Shown: piece by piece, positions 51,405-60,210 of the stretch | How the letters are laid out: each line of letters opens with the position of its first letter | How positions within the stretch are numbered: position 1 is the first letter of the stretch | Source: Pedobacter nutrimenti | GTDB lineage: Bacteria; Bacteroidota; Bacteroidia; Sphingobacteriales; Sphingobacteriaceae | Length of the DNA: 64,000 nucleotides | Reading direction: 5' to 3' | Assembly (NCBI RefSeq): GCF_003208655.1 | Contig: NZ_QKLU01000011.1 | Coordinates: 1-64,000, forward strand | Position numbers and translations under genes: made by a program | The notes under the pieces: model-generated | Databases searched by the model: none | The model's input: only the letters and a program-made list of their open reading frames with translations | What the model was told of the DNA's origin: nothing

Positions 51405-52177
51405 TGGTGTTATTGAGTTTTGATATCGAGGAATTCGATATGGCTTTTGAGTACGGAAAAAGCATTAGTTTTCAGGAACAGATCAGCATTTCGGTGACCG
51501 GGACACAGCACATTCTGGACCTGTTACAAAAACACGAAATAAAGGCAACATTTTTCTGTACAGCTACATTTGCACAACATGCACCGGAAATCATCAGCAG
51601 GATACTGGATGAAGGACATGAACTGGCCTCTCATGGCTATTATCATTCTGATTTTAAACCAGAACACCTTCTGGAGTCCAGACTCGAACTGGAAAGATTA
51701 TCGGGCAGGACAGTAACAGGCTACCGTATGGCCCGGATGATGCCTGTGGACGAAGAAGAAGTGCGCAAGGCGGGCTATGTGTACAACAGTTCCATTAACC
51801 CAACCTGGCTGCCGGGAAGGTACAATAACCTGCACATCTCCAGAACTTATTTTAATGACCATGGGGTGCTGCAATTACCAGCTTCGGTCAGTCCGCAGTT
51901 GCGTTTTCCGTTGTTCTGGCTTTCTTTTCACAATCTGCCCCTGTGGCTTTATAAATATCTGGTTAAAAGAACAATCCGTAAGGATGTCTATCTGAACGTG
52001 TACTTTCATCCCTGGGAATTTACAGATCTGCGGGATAAAAATAAATTTGGTTTTCCTTCCTATGTAAGCAGAAATTCCGGAAAACAGATGATCTCCAGAA
52101 TGGATAATTTTATGAGCTGGGTTAAAAAGCAACATTACAAAACCGGGACCATCAGGGATTTCGTTTCTTCTTTGTAA
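51404..52177 (+). CDS. NodB-type polysaccharide deacetylase
   Basis: 257 residues. LLSFDIEEFD (D7) and SHGYYH (H77 and H81) form the metal site of NodB carbohydrate esterases; YFHPWEF carries the late histidine. Translationally coupled to the GT2 gene (TGATG), so the likely substrate is the polyprenyl-phosphate sugar it makes, as with ArnD or NaxD. No signal peptide, so it acts on the cytosolic side or at the membrane. Its end overlaps the GtrA-like gene by 26 bp on the other strand. Confidence 0.85.
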   Translation: MVLLSFDIEEFDMAFEYGKSISFQEQISISVTGTQHILDLLQKHEIKATFFCTATFAQHAPEIISRILDEGHELASHGYYHSDFKPEHLLESRLELERLSGRTVTGYRMARMMPVDEEEVRKAGYVYNSSINPTWLPGRYNNLHISRTYFNDHGVLQLPASVSPQLRFPLFWLSFHNLPLWLYKYLVKRTIRKDVYLNVYFHPWEFTDLRDKNKFGFPSYVSRNSGKQMISRMDNFMSWVKKQHYKTGTIRDFVSSL

Positions 52178-52634
52178 AAGTCACATAGGTTTGAAAGAAA
52201 TAACTGAACAGGGACAGGATCACAATGATCAGTGCCTGGGAGGGTGTTGCCCAAAAGCCAAAATAACCCACAAAAAGGTGCAATAAAGCATAGTCAAAGT
52301 AAATGCTCATGCCTGTTACAGCAGCATAGCGGAACAATTGCACCCTGCCTTCGAGGTCCGATTCCTGGAAAACCACATACTTGTTTAGCATAAAGCCCAC
52401 CGGAAAACTGAAACACAAAGCGATCACATAAGCCCCGATGTACCTGGTCAGCGTATAAGGCCCGATTTGAATAAGTGCTGTATCGAGTATAAAATTATAG
52501 CTGATGAAAAAGACCAGTAGGTTTAACGCGGCATTGCTTCCGCCCGAAACCGCATACCTGAAGGTCTGGAGCGGAATGAACCTGGAAAATGGAGGATAAA
52601 AAAAATCTATAAACTGGATAATACGGCCTTTCAT
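52152..52634 (-). CDS. GtrA-like membrane protein
   Basis: 160 residues with four membrane helices and the GtrA start FRYAVSGGSNAALNLLVFFI; later FMLNKYVVFQ, the conserved N-K-x-x-x-F signature. GtrA-like proteins are thought to flip polyprenyl-linked sugars. It converges with the GT2-deacetylase pair, overlapping the latter by 26 bp. Confidence 0.88.
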   Translation of the reverse strand: MKGRIIQFIDFFYPPFSRFIPLQTFRYAVSGGSNAALNLLVFFISYNFILDTALIQIGPYTLTRYIGAYVIALCFSFPVGFMLNKYVVFQESDLEGRVQLFRYAAVTGMSIYFDYALLHLFVGYFGFWATPSQALIIVILSLFSYFFQTYVTFTKKKRNP

Positions 52635-52661
52635 CGCTTCAAAGATAGCTAAAAGCCCGGC

Positions 52662-53720
52662 TCAGCCAATAATGATACGTGTATTATTGGCGGTCGGATG
52701 TCCTGTACAAATCAATACACGGCCTTGCTCGAGTTCCTGGTCGGTCAATACTTCATTGTAATCCATTCTTACGCCGCCTTCTACGCAGGTTGATGCGCAG
52801 GTGCTGCACATACCCGCGCCACAACTATAAGGAAGGTTAATGTTTTGCTCCAGGGCCGTTTCCAGTATTCTTTTGTAATAGGGAACTTCCAGTTTGTAGG
52901 TTTTGCCCAGGTAATCCAGCACAACCGAATAGGTATTGGTGTCTTTTATTTTTTTCTCGGTCTGGTCGTCATCATCCGCTTCGTCTTCCGGGATAAAATA
53001 CGTTTCTCTTTTGATCTGCTCCATTGCAAAACCCATGGCACGAAGGGTAATTCTGCACAGGACCATATAATTGATTGGGCCGCAGGTATAAAATAAAGCG
53101 TCATTGCGGTCGTAGCTTAAATGTTCATTTACAATTTGTTCTATACGGACATTGTTCAGTCTGGCCAAAAGCAGGTTTTTGGATTCACTAAACAGGTACA
53201 CAATCTGAAAGCGTTCCCGGTAATTGTGCTGCCATTGGTTCAGTTCTTCATAAAAAAGGGTGTCCCTAACAGATTTATTGCTGTAAACCAATACAATTTT
53301 GGAATAAATTTCAGTAAGCAGGGCGGTTTTTAGGATAGAAAAAACCGGGGTAATGCCCACGCCTGCAGCAAACAGGAAAACTGTTCTTTTCAACTCCGGA
53401 ATGGGCAGGTAAGTAAAAATACCACCGGGTTCCAGGGCATTTAAAACATCTCCCTTGCCTACTTTATGATGAAGGAATTTAGAGATTTCCCCGTTTTCTA
53501 CCAGTTTAACTGCAATACTAAGCGGTTCATCTATAACCGGTGAGCTGAAAATGGAATAGGAACGCCTGATTTCTTTGTCATTGATGATAAAAGAAAAGAC
53601 CAGGAACTGTCCGCTCAGGTAACTGATTTTGTGCCCCTGTACAGGTTCAAATGTGATCACTACATTTTCTGCGGCTTTTCGCTCGTGTCCTATAATGCGA
53701 AGTGGTATTGTTTTAGTCAT
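52662..53720 (-). CDS. flavin/2Fe-2S reductase (ferredoxin-NADP reductase plus ferredoxin, PaaE/Hmp-like)
   Basis: 352 residues. FAD-binding RSYSIFSSP (53-61), NAD(P)-binding AAGVGITPVFS (118-128) and CGP (213-215), then an acidic linker (about 245-256) and a plant-type [2Fe-2S] domain with C300, C305, C308 and C338. Electrons move from NAD(P)H through FAD to the cluster and on to an oxygenase or haemoprotein that is not adjacent. Similar to PaaE and the ferredoxin reductases of hydroxylases. Confidence 0.9.
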   Translation of the reverse strand: MTKTIPLRIIGHERKAAENVVITFEPVQGHKISYLSGQFLVFSFIINDKEIRRSYSIFSSPVIDEPLSIAVKLVENGEISKFLHHKVGKGDVLNALEPGGIFTYLPIPELKRTVFLFAAGVGITPVFSILKTALLTEIYSKIVLVYSNKSVRDTLFYEELNQWQHNYRERFQIVYLFSESKNLLLARLNNVRIEQIVNEHLSYDRNDALFYTCGPINYMVLCRITLRAMGFAMEQIKRETYFIPEDEADDDDQTEKKIKDTNTYSVVLDYLGKTYKLEVPYYKRILETALEQNINLPYSCGAGMCSTCASTCVEGGVRMDYNEVLTDQELEQGRVLICTGHPTANNTRIIIG

Positions 53721-53862
53721 GGCCTTATCATCGGAAATAATTGCCCTTAAACTGTAATAATAAGGCTAAATCCGGGTCAAAATAAAGAAAAATGTTAAAA
53801 AAAGTTAAAGGTTCTTTTAAACTAACTACTTAGTTATATATTAGGGCCAACCTAAATCCTGT

Positions 53863-56664
53863 ATGAAAAAAATTATACCAGTAGTTTTACTGCTCTTGCT
53901 GGGCACACTTTCCCTGCGCGCCCAAGGACCACATTCCATTAAAGGTTTTGTGGTCGATACCCTGTATACGACCAGGCTCATAAACTCCTCTGTTTCGGTT
54001 TTAAATGCCAAAGATTCTACGCTGGTAAAGTTTACCCGGGTGGGGGAAAACGGTGCATTTAACATTCCGGGAATCCCTACCGGTAAATTTATTTTGCTGG
54101 TCACTTATCCGGGCTATGCAGATTATGTCGAAAAATTTAACCTGGATTCCCTGCACAAAGAAAAGGACTTTGGAAAAGTAAACCTGATCCTGATGGCAAA
54201 ATTATTATCAGAAGTGCTGATCAAAGGGACCGCTGGGGCCATTAAAATAAAAGGCGATACCACCGAATTTAATGCCTCCGGTTTTACGATACAGCCCAAC
54301 TCCAAAGTAGAGGATTTACTTAAACAGCTTCCTGGAATTCAGGTAGACAAGGACGGTAAAATTACTGCCCAGGGACAAAAAGTAAATAAGGTTTTAGTGG
54401 ATGGGGAAGAGTTTTTTGGAGACGACCCGACCCTGGTGACCAAAAACATCCGTGGAGATATGGTCGATAAAGTACAGCTTTACGATAAAAAAAGTGACCA
54501 GGCCACCTTTACAGGTATTGATGACGGGGTCAAAGAAAAAACCCTGAACATTAAACTCAAGGAAGATAAAAAGCAAGGCTATTTTGGTAAACTGGACGCC
54601 GGTGCCGGCACAAATAAAAATTATGAGGGCCAGGGCATGTTTAATATGTTCAAAGGCAAAAAGAAGTTCTCTGCCTATGGGACCATAGGGAATACTGGCA
54701 GAACAGGTTTGGGCTGGCAGGACAACAGTAAGTATGGTTCTTCTTCTAATATGGAGTTTTCAGATGACGGGGGGATTATGATTTTTGGCGGGGGCGGTGA
54801 TGACCTGGAATCCTTCAGTGGTCAGTACAATGGAGAAGGAATTCCTCTGGCGCGTACTGGTGGGGTACATTATGATGGCAAATGGAACCAGGACAAAGAG
54901 TCCATCAACAGCAACTACAAGATTGGTTCTTTAAGCGTGGATGGAACAAAAAATGTACAGACACAAAATAACCTGCCAGGAGGGATCATTAAAAGCAATT
55001 CAGACCAAACCTTTAACAATTATGCTTTTCGCCAGAAACTGGATGGAATCTATGAAATCAAGCTGGACTCCACTTCTTCACTAAAGGTCTCCGTTGAAGG
55101 TACTCTGAAAAACAATGAGACCAATACGCATTATTCAGGCAATTCCCTGAGGGAAAATGATGTGCTTTTAAACACAACGGACCGTAACCTGGATAATAAA
55201 ACCGATGAGAAACTCTTTAAAGCCACCGCTTTCTGGAACAAAAAACTGAAAAAGAAAGGCCGTAGTATTTCCTTAAGCCTGAGTGAAAGCATTAATGAAA
55301 AAGAAAGCAAGGGATTTTTAAGATCAGAAAACGGCTTTTACAATACAAGCGGGAAGCTGGACAGTACCAGGATCGTAGACCAGTACAAAACCAACCGCAT
55401 CAGAAGCAGTGTTTTCAATTCCAATTTGACCTATTCCGAACCTTTCTCTCCTTATTTTTCTGTCATTTTGAACTACGGCCTGGGCATAAACAATGGTCTG
55501 CAGGATAGAAAATCATTTAACGCGGTTAGCCCGGGCCAGTATACGGTACTGGACAGTGCATTCAGTAACAATTATAAACTGGATCAGCTCAGTAACCAGG
55601 TTGGCGCGATATTTAACTATAAAAAGGAAAAAACTATTATCAATTTCGGAACAAAAATGACGGCTGTAAATTTTGAACAGCTGGACCAGTTTACCAATAA
55701 AAAAATGGACCGGAATTTCCTGAACTGGAGCCCTCAGGCTTCTTACCAGTATAAGTTTTCTCAACAGAAATCTATCCGTATCAGTTACAATGGTAACAAT
55801 ACCCAGCCGAGTATAGACCAGATCCAGCCGGTGAGGGTAAATACAGACCCCTTAAACATTACTGTTGGTAACCCCGACCTCAAACCTTCCTTTACCAACC
55901 GTTTTAATGCCAGTTATAATTCCTATAAGGTTTTAAGCTCCAGGTATCTGTGGTTAAATGCCTCTTATTCTTTTACCATGAACCCCATCGTTAGCAATAC
56001 CACAACGGATGCAGCCAGTGGAAAAACCACTTATCAATCCATTAACCTGACGACAAAAAACACGTCAAATTATTATCTGTATGGCAGCATCAGCAGCAAA
56101 ATTAAGGCGATTGGCATTGATGCCGGGCTATTTTTAAATGCAAACGGGAATACTTTTTACAATTATGTGAACAGTGAGCTGAACAAAACAGAATCTTATA
56201 CTTATTCCGGTGGGTTTAATGTGTCCAGGTATGCCGAGAAAAAGTATAATTTTTATGTGAGTTTTGGTCCCAATTACAACACAGGACAATCTTCCCTGCA
56301 AAAAAATGTCAACAACAACGGCTGGGGCTTTACAGCAAATTCTTCGGCAACGGTATACCTTCCTGCCAAATTTGAAATCAGTTCTGATGTGGGTTATGAA
56401 TACAGGGGAAAAACAGAATCTTTCAATGAGGATTTTAAAAGAACCATATGGAATGCTTCACTGAGCAAAAAATTCTTTAAATCCGAAGAACTGAAACTAT
56501 CTCTTTCCGGACGGGACCTGCTGAACCAAAATACAGGGTTCAACAGAAGTGCTTATGGCAACATGCTTACACAAACTAATTTTACCACAATTAAAAGATA
56601 CTTTATGTGTTCTCTGACCTGGGATTTTAATAAAATGGGCGGAGGGGCTAAAACTCAAAAATAA
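53863..56664 (+). CDS. outer-membrane beta-barrel protein (TonB-receptor-like)
   Basis: 933 residues, signal peptide (ending LSLRAQG), an N-terminal carboxypeptidase-regulatory-like beta-sandwich (about 25-100), a plug-like part (VEDLLKQLPGIQVDKDGKIT) and a long barrel typical of the OMP_b-brl_3 family in Bacteroidota. No TonB box recognised. Coupled to a GLPGLI-family gene (TAATG), a pair often seen in this phylum. Ligand unknown. Confidence 0.88.
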   Translation: MKKIIPVVLLLLLGTLSLRAQGPHSIKGFVVDTLYTTRLINSSVSVLNAKDSTLVKFTRVGENGAFNIPGIPTGKFILLVTYPGYADYVEKFNLDSLHKEKDFGKVNLILMAKLLSEVLIKGTAGAIKIKGDTTEFNASGFTIQPNSKVEDLLKQLPGIQVDKDGKITAQGQKVNKVLVDGEEFFGDDPTLVTKNIRGDMVDKVQLYDKKSDQATFTGIDDGVKEKTLNIKLKEDKKQGYFGKLDAGAGTNKNYEGQGMFNMFKGKKKFSAYGTIGNTGRTGLGWQDNSKYGSSSNMEFSDDGGIMIFGGGGDDLESFSGQYNGEGIPLARTGGVHYDGKWNQDKESINSNYKIGSLSVDGTKNVQTQNNLPGGIIKSNSDQTFNNYAFRQKLDGIYEIKLDSTSSLKVSVEGTLKNNETNTHYSGNSLRENDVLLNTTDRNLDNKTDEKLFKATAFWNKKLKKKGRSISLSLSESINEKESKGFLRSENGFYNTSGKLDSTRIVDQYKTNRIRSSVFNSNLTYSEPFSPYFSVILNYGLGINNGLQDRKSFNAVSPGQYTVLDSAFSNNYKLDQLSNQVGAIFNYKKEKTIINFGTKMTAVNFEQLDQFTNKKMDRNFLNWSPQASYQYKFSQQKSIRISYNGNNTQPSIDQIQPVRVNTDPLNITVGNPDLKPSFTNRFNASYNSYKVLSSRYLWLNASYSFTMNPIVSNTTTDAASGKTTYQSINLTTKNTSNYYLYGSISSKIKAIGIDAGLFLNANGNTFYNYVNSELNKTESYTYSGGFNVSRYAEKKYNFYVSFGPNYNTGQSSLQKNVNNNGWGFTANSSATVYLPAKFEISSDVGYEYRGKTESFNEDFKRTIWNASLSKKFFKSEELKLSLSGRDLLNQNTGFNRSAYGNMLTQTNFTTIKRYFMCSLTWDFNKMGGGAKTQK

Positions 56665-57440
56665 TGACCATGAACCCTAAATATATTCTACTACTGTTGC
56701 TATTGCTTTGCACAGACCTGCTGCATGCACAAAATGCCCACTTTACCACCGAAGGCGAAATTGAATTCGAAAAAACGATAAATATGTATGCCATGATTAA
56801 AAAAAACATGGGCACGAGTTCTTTTTATGAACAAGCTTATGATGCTTTTAAAAAATCACAGCCGCAGTTTAAGGTGCTCAAAAGTAAGCTTACCTTCGGC
56901 GATCAGAAAAGTTTGTTTGCCCCGGTAGAAAGTAAAGAAATTACAGGTGGTGGCTTTTTTGGAAACGAACCAACTGCCAGCCAGAACAACATCATTTTTA
57001 ACGACCTGAAAACTGGAATGAGCACCAGTCAGAAAAATGTTTATGAAGAGATCTTTTTAGTGAGGGACACCACGCGGAAAATCAAATGGAAAATAACGGA
57101 TGAAAAAAGGGAAATTGCCGGTTACAATTGTCGCAGGGCAAACGGCCTGATGATGGATTCTGTTTATGTGGTGGCTTTTTATACCGATAAAATTCCGGTG
57201 TCCAGCGGGCCCGAATCTTTTTCGGGACTACCGGGAATGATCCTTGGTGTGGCCCTTCCTCATGAAAACATTACCTGGTTTGCAAAAAAGGTAACCGACC
57301 GGCCTGTGGTGCCAAAAGAAATTGCCCCGCCCACAAAAGGAAAGGCCATGGACCTGGCCGGATTTAAAAAATATCTGAATTCGGCGCTTAAGGAATGGGG
57401 CGAATATGCCAAACCGGCTTTAAAAGCATTTCAGCTGTAA
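56664..57440 (+). CDS. GLPGLI-family protein
   Basis: 258 residues, signal peptide (ending LLHAQ). The family signature is visible as SGLPGMILGVALPHENITWF, after the usual IAGYNCRRA segment and YTDKIPVSSGPESFSGL. These periplasmic proteins accompany TonB-type barrels; the role is not known. Translational coupling to the barrel gene. Confidence 0.9.
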   Translation: MTMNPKYILLLLLLLCTDLLHAQNAHFTTEGEIEFEKTINMYAMIKKNMGTSSFYEQAYDAFKKSQPQFKVLKSKLTFGDQKSLFAPVESKEITGGGFFGNEPTASQNNIIFNDLKTGMSTSQKNVYEEIFLVRDTTRKIKWKITDEKREIAGYNCRRANGLMMDSVYVVAFYTDKIPVSSGPESFSGLPGMILGVALPHENITWFAKKVTDRPVVPKEIAPPTKGKAMDLAGFKKYLNSALKEWGEYAKPALKAFQL

Positions 57441-57499
57441 AAGGAAAAATCCCGGGCTGTCCAAGGTAAAGTAATTGTAAATTTTGATGTTTGTTAACA

Positions 57500-57527
57500 T
57501 TTGGTTAACAGGAGTCCCCTAGCTTTG
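57500..57527 (+). promoter_or_regulatory. promoter of the metallophosphoesterase gene
   Basis: TTTG (57500-57503), 16-bp spacer, TAGCTTTG (57520-57527). Start would be about 57533, just before ATG 57546. Confidence 0.5.
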
Positions 57528-57545
57528 TTTTAAGCTCAAGGACCT

Positions 57546-58724
57546 ATGTGTACACAAGAGATTTTTACAGGGCCGGTTTTTAAGAAGGACCAGCCCGACG
57601 ATTCCTACAAATTCCAGTTCCCACCTTTGCCAACCGGGGCCTATCCCTACCACCTGGACCTTCCTCTTTCCTGCCGGAATACCACAGGAAAACGCCTGGT
57701 CTTTAATTTGACAGGAGATACAGGGGGGGTAAAAGCGCCGGCTTTTCAAAAGGAGGTTGCCTTGCAAATGGCGCAACAATACCTCAGCCCCGAAAGCCGT
57801 CCGCAGTTTTTATATCATCTGGGTGATATTGTTTATCATTTCGGGGAAAAGGAACAGTACCAAAAACAATTCTTCGAGCCTTATGAAAATTATCCGGGGC
57901 CTATTTATGCCATTGCCGGAAACCACGATGCCGATGTAAATCCCGACAATCCTGAACCTTATGAAAGTCTGGACGCTTTTTATAATGTTTTTTGCAATAC
58001 CAGTTCCAGGACGGTCTATTTTGCAGGAGCACATTCCCGAAAAAGCCAGCAGCAGCCCAATGTGTACTGGACATTAAACACCGAATTGGCCACCATTATT
58101 GGCTTGTACAGCAATGTACCCAAATATGGAAGTATAGGTGCTGCACAGCGAAGCTGGTTCATAGAAGAACTGAAAAGGGCAGGGACATTGAAACAGGAAA
58201 AAGCCATTATCGTTTGTCTGCACCATGCACCTTATTCTGCCGACACCAACCATGCTTCCAGTTTGCCGATGATCCGTTTTCTGAATATGGCTTTTGAAGA
58301 GGCCGGCGTGTATCCGGATGTGGTTTTTAGCGGTCACGTGCACAATTACCAGCGTTTCTCGAAAATATATGGAAATGGAAAAGAGGTTGCTTTTATTGTC
58401 GCAGGAGCAGGGGGCTTTGACGAACTGCACACCATTGCCCGTACCGATGACCCACTTTTTACAGATCACAGTCCTTTATTGCAAGGGGTCCGTTTGGAAA
58501 AATATTGTGAAAATCAGCATGGTTTTCTGAAAGTGGATATTGAAAAGGGCCAGGGAAAATTTAGGCTAACCTGCGATTACTACACCATAAACCAGCAAAG
58601 CGGGCTTTCAGAAAAACAGGAAGCTTTTGACCGGCTCACCATAGACCTGCAGCAGGACCGTGAATCTGAAGAAATGCTCAGGTTTGCTCCAGTGCCTGCA
58701 TACCCAGTTTATTCATCTCTTTAA
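57546..58724 (+). CDS. calcineurin-like metallophosphoesterase
   Basis: 392 residues without a signal peptide. The dimetal motifs occur in order: GDTG (57-60), LGDIVY (92-97), GNHDAD (125-130), HHAPY (226-230) and GHVHNYQR (263-270). Similar to purple-acid-phosphatase or 3',5'-cyclic-nucleotide phosphodiesterase-like enzymes. Substrate unknown. Its last 47 bp overlap a small leftward ORF. Confidence 0.9.
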   Translation: MCTQEIFTGPVFKKDQPDDSYKFQFPPLPTGAYPYHLDLPLSCRNTTGKRLVFNLTGDTGGVKAPAFQKEVALQMAQQYLSPESRPQFLYHLGDIVYHFGEKEQYQKQFFEPYENYPGPIYAIAGNHDADVNPDNPEPYESLDAFYNVFCNTSSRTVYFAGAHSRKSQQQPNVYWTLNTELATIIGLYSNVPKYGSIGAAQRSWFIEELKRAGTLKQEKAIIVCLHHAPYSADTNHASSLPMIRFLNMAFEEAGVYPDVVFSGHVHNYQRFSKIYGNGKEVAFIVAGAGGFDELHTIARTDDPLFTDHSPLLQGVRLEKYCENQHGFLKVDIEKGQGKFRLTCDYYTINQQSGLSEKQEAFDRLTIDLQQDRESEEMLRFAPVPAYPVYSSL

Positions 58725-58965
58725 GGATCAGGGCCGAGATCTCCGCGCTAACGTCGTTGGCGATATACCACCTGATTTGGTTTTTGGGGTTGTAAACCAG
58801 ATAAATGACTACATCTTCAAATATGGGGTCTACATATTCCAGGTGCCTCAAGCTGAAGTGCTGCAATTCGGCGGCTTTTTCAAGCAGCTTCTGATTAAAG
58901 ATCTTTACCACAGATCTGTTCTCTTCATTTTCTTTTACCCGGGTGGTCTGTATTGTAATGATCAA
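58678..58965 (-). CDS. small hypothetical protein
   Basis: 95 residues from TTG at 58965, as no ATG exists before a stop. The sequence is protein-like (VVKIFNQKLLEKAAELQHFS, then DPIFEDVVIYLVYNPKNQIR) with a mixed alpha/beta pattern. It overlaps the metallophosphoesterase end by 47 bp. Unknown family; may be real but start and function are uncertain. Confidence 0.45.
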   Translation of the reverse strand: MIITIQTTRVKENEENRSVVKIFNQKLLEKAAELQHFSLRHLEYVDPIFEDVVIYLVYNPKNQIRWYIANDVSAEISALILKEMNKLGMQALEQT

Positions 58966-59057
58966 GGGAAATCGTTCTTAATTCGTACTTATTGTCTTAG
59001 GCCTTACAAATTCTCAGCCATAAATTTTCTATTAATGCTATCTTCGCAAAAAAATCT

Positions 59058-59774
59058 ATGCTTGAAATTATTTATCAGGACCAGGACCTTATTGCCATTA
59101 ATAAACCGCATGGTTTATTGGTGCATCGCAGTTCCATAGCCGGTGATGCCAAAGAATTTGCCTTGCAGATGTTAAGGGACCAAATTGGCAGACGTGTCAG
59201 TCCGGTGCACCGTCTGGACAGAAAAACTGGCGGGATTTTGCTTTTTGCTTTTGAAAAGGAGGTGGAAATTGCCATGCATAAACAATTTCAAGAAGGGGAA
59301 GTGCTGAAAAAGTACCTTGCCGTACTTAGGGGCTATGCCCCGGACCAAATGGACATCGATTACCCTTTAACCAAAGATGATGGTGTGGTGCAGGATGCAT
59401 TTACTTCTTTTATCACTTTAAAAAGGGCAGAGCTCCAGGTGCCTTTTGGAAAACATGCGACTTCCCGGTATTCCCTGGCGGAGGCGACACCGACCACGGG
59501 CAGAATGCACCAGCTGCGCAAACATTTTGCACATATTTTTTATCCGATTATCGGTGACCGTAAGCATGGATGCAATAAACAGAACCGCTTTTTTAAAGAA
59601 ACCTGGGATATGACCACCATGCTCCTGCATGCCTCTGAACTTGTTTTTAAGCACCCCGTCAGTGGAGAAAAGATTCAGCTCAAAGCAGAGCTTCAGGATG
59701 AATTTAAACGGGTGATGACCCTGATGGGCTGGGACCAGAAGGATCATACCATTCCGACAACTCAGCCAGAATAG
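59058..59774 (+). CDS. truC: tRNA pseudouridine synthase C-like enzyme (RluA family)
   Basis: 238 residues. The RluA signature HRLDRKTGGILLFA gives catalytic D54. The start IIYQDQDLIAINKPHGLLVH and the later TGRMHQLRKHFAHIFYPIIG match TruC, which makes pseudouridine 65 in tRNA. Its last 71 bp overlap the convergent HxlR gene. Confidence 0.88.
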   Translation: MLEIIYQDQDLIAINKPHGLLVHRSSIAGDAKEFALQMLRDQIGRRVSPVHRLDRKTGGILLFAFEKEVEIAMHKQFQEGEVLKKYLAVLRGYAPDQMDIDYPLTKDDGVVQDAFTSFITLKRAELQVPFGKHATSRYSLAEATPTTGRMHQLRKHFAHIFYPIIGDRKHGCNKQNRFFKETWDMTTMLLHASELVFKHPVSGEKIQLKAELQDEFKRVMTLMGWDQKDHTIPTTQPE

Positions 59775-60075
59775 GAAGCAGGGCCAGGCCTTTGTCTGTT
59801 AAATGATAATCTACCCGTACAGGGACCTCTGCAATAATTTCTTTATACACCAGCTGATCAGTTTCCAGTTCCTTTAATTGCTTGCCCAGGCTTTGATCTG
59901 AGATGCCGGGCAATACGGTTTTCAGCAGGCTGAAACGGTTTACCCCTTCGGAAATATGGATCAGGATCAGGGCTTTCCACCTGCCCGAAATAACCGCCAA
60001 GGCGCCATTGATTCTGCAGGAATGCAGTAAAAAGGTTTTGTTCAGGAAATTGGAGGTTTCTTTTTGCATACTCAT
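59704..60075 (-). CDS. HxlR-family transcriptional regulator
   Basis: 123 residues with HxlR layout: NGALAVISGRWKALILIHIS, LLKTVLPGISDQSLGKQLKE (recognition helix), then the wing VRVDYHLTDKGLALLPIL. N-terminal Cys in LLHSCRINGA. Two adjacent ATGs (60075 and 60069). It probably controls the divergent oxidoreductase through the AGGAGTTA palindrome. Overlaps TruC by 71 bp at the 3' end. Confidence 0.88.
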   Translation of the reverse strand: MSMQKETSNFLNKTFLLHSCRINGALAVISGRWKALILIHISEGVNRFSLLKTVLPGISDQSLGKQLKELETDQLVYKEIIAEVPVRVDYHLTDKGLALLPILAELSEWYDPSGPSPSGSSPV

Positions 60076-60086
60076 TTTTTTAAGAG

Positions 60087-60108
60087 TAACTCCTTAAAAC
60101 AGGAGTTA
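60087..60108. promoter_or_regulatory. likely HxlR operator
   Basis: TAACTCCT (60087-60094) and AGGAGTTA (60101-60108) are perfect arms with a 6-bp spacer, between the divergent genes and touching the -33 element of the rightward gene. Confidence 0.6.
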
Positions 60109-60139
60109 TTGATCTTTTTTAAAAGGACAAATACCTTTG
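60109..60139 (+). promoter_or_regulatory. promoter of the quinone-oxidoreductase-like gene
   Basis: TTG (60109-60111), 20-bp spacer, TACCTTTG (60132-60139). A palindrome CCTGAAG-CA-CTTCAGG (60160-60175) lies in the expected leader. Confidence 0.5.
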
Positions 60140-60210
60140 CCAAACCTACGTAAAATATGCCTGAAGCACTTCAGGTGCAGGTACAATGAATGTAAAAAAA
60201 CAGGCTAAAA

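Noticed and set aside
58660..59139. Rightward 159-codon frame across the small leftward ORF
   Set aside because: It overlaps both the metallophosphoesterase and the start of truC and has no protein-like pattern; the opposite strand is better.
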